DNA from: an uncultured Eubacteriales bacterium
GTDB lineage: Bacteria > Bacillota > Clostridia > Christensenellales > Borkfalkiaceae
Direction of reading: 5' to 3'
Assembly (NCBI GenBank): GCA_902465495.1
Contig: CABQND010000036.1
Span: 1-21,479, forward strand
Length of the DNA: 21,479 nt
Both the position numbers and the translations under genes were made by a program. The notes under the pieces are model-generated. The model saw nothing but the letters and a program-made list of their open reading frames with translations, had not been told where the DNA came from and ran no database searches. The first letter of the stretch is position 1, and each line of letters begins with the position of its first letter. Shown here piece by piece: positions 21,285-21,479 of the stretch.

Positions 21285-21479
21285 ATGAGAGCGGTCGTGA
21301 CTTGCGCGCAGATGCGCGCGGCGGATAAATACACGATCGAAACGCTGGGCACGTCGTCGCAGGAACTAATGGAGCGTGCGGGTGCAGCGATTGCGGAAGA
21401 AACGGAAAACCTGCTCAGAGAAACGGAAGGTAAGTCCGTTTTGGCGGTGTGCGGCGGCGGCAACAACGGCGGAGACGGC
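21285..21479 (+). CDS. nnr: NAD(P)H-hydrate epimerase (YjeF_N), cut by the window edge
   Basis: The first 65 codons encode the start of a YjeF_N domain: TCAQMRAADKYTIETLGTSS, LMERAGAAIAEE and VLAVCGGGNNGGDG, the nucleotide-binding signature of enzymes that repair hydrated NAD(P)H by epimerising it. AGGAGG lies about 9 bases before the ATG. In Bacillota the protein is usually fused to an ADP-dependent dehydratase (bifunctional Nnr), but the rest lies beyond the window, so this cannot be seen. Confidence 0.9.
   Translation, partial: MRAVVTCAQMRAADKYTIETLGTSSQELMERAGAAIAEETENLLRETEGKSVLAVCGGGNNGGDG

Overview
This window looks like part of the chromosome of a Gram-positive, probably gut-associated anaerobe of the Bacillota/Clostridia, possibly a Christensenellales/Borkfalkia-like lineage. 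That placement is inferred from gene content, not from a marker gene. The grounds are lipoproteins of the 'AACGGGE' type, InlB/Flg_new repeats on surface proteins, strong AGGAGG ribosome sites, TTGACA/TATAAT promoters, a GGGtGRT/iron-sulfur-scaffold gene pair, and a maltodextrin transporter with no ATPase of its own. Most genes read rightwards; two blocks read leftwards.

1-370: the scar of an IS200/IS605-type element. It keeps the last 46 codons of a Y1 transposase and right-end hairpins, and it abuts the 3' end of a LacI-family regulator.

368-10872: a maltodextrin/glycogen-oligosaccharide utilisation locus. A LacI-type repressor gene diverges from an operon that encodes a cytoplasmic GH13 neopullulanase/cyclomaltodextrinase-like enzyme, a binding lipoprotein (MalE-like), two permeases (MalF- and MalG-like), a maltodextrin/glycogen phosphorylase, and a second large lipoprotein with an InlB repeat and three related beta-rich modules. 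A 29-bp near-perfect palindrome lies just downstream of the operon's -10 box and is the likely operator. In the model, oligosaccharides are captured at the membrane, imported by the ABC permeases with a shared ATPase encoded elsewhere, and cut hydrolytically (GH13) or phosphorolytically (GT35). The last lipoprotein may be an accessory glycan-binding protein.

10873-14694: a strong terminator, a promoter, a two-domain carboxymuconolactone-decarboxylase-like protein, and a surface protein with an EF-hand-like cap, leucine-rich repeats, two InlB repeats, a helical stalk and a C-terminal membrane anchor. Terminator hairpins and a 48-bp duplication of the 3' end of the neighbouring gene follow.

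14695-16416 (minus strand): a two-gene operon of an IscU/NifU-like iron-sulfur scaffold and a GGGtGRT protein. This is a recurrent gene pair whose function, as far as I know, is not established.

16569-21479: housekeeping genes. These are tyrS, a 210-bp tandem repeat (2.3 copies, rich in inverted repeats) that begins inside the end of tyrS, a YigZ/IMPACT-family gene, ilvE, a translationally coupled small gene of unknown function, recX, and the start of an NAD(P)H-hydrate epimerase gene cut by the window edge.

The best candidates for undescribed biology are the structured 210-bp tandem repeat, the GGGtGRT/scaffold pair, and the three-module lipoprotein that closes the maltodextrin operon.
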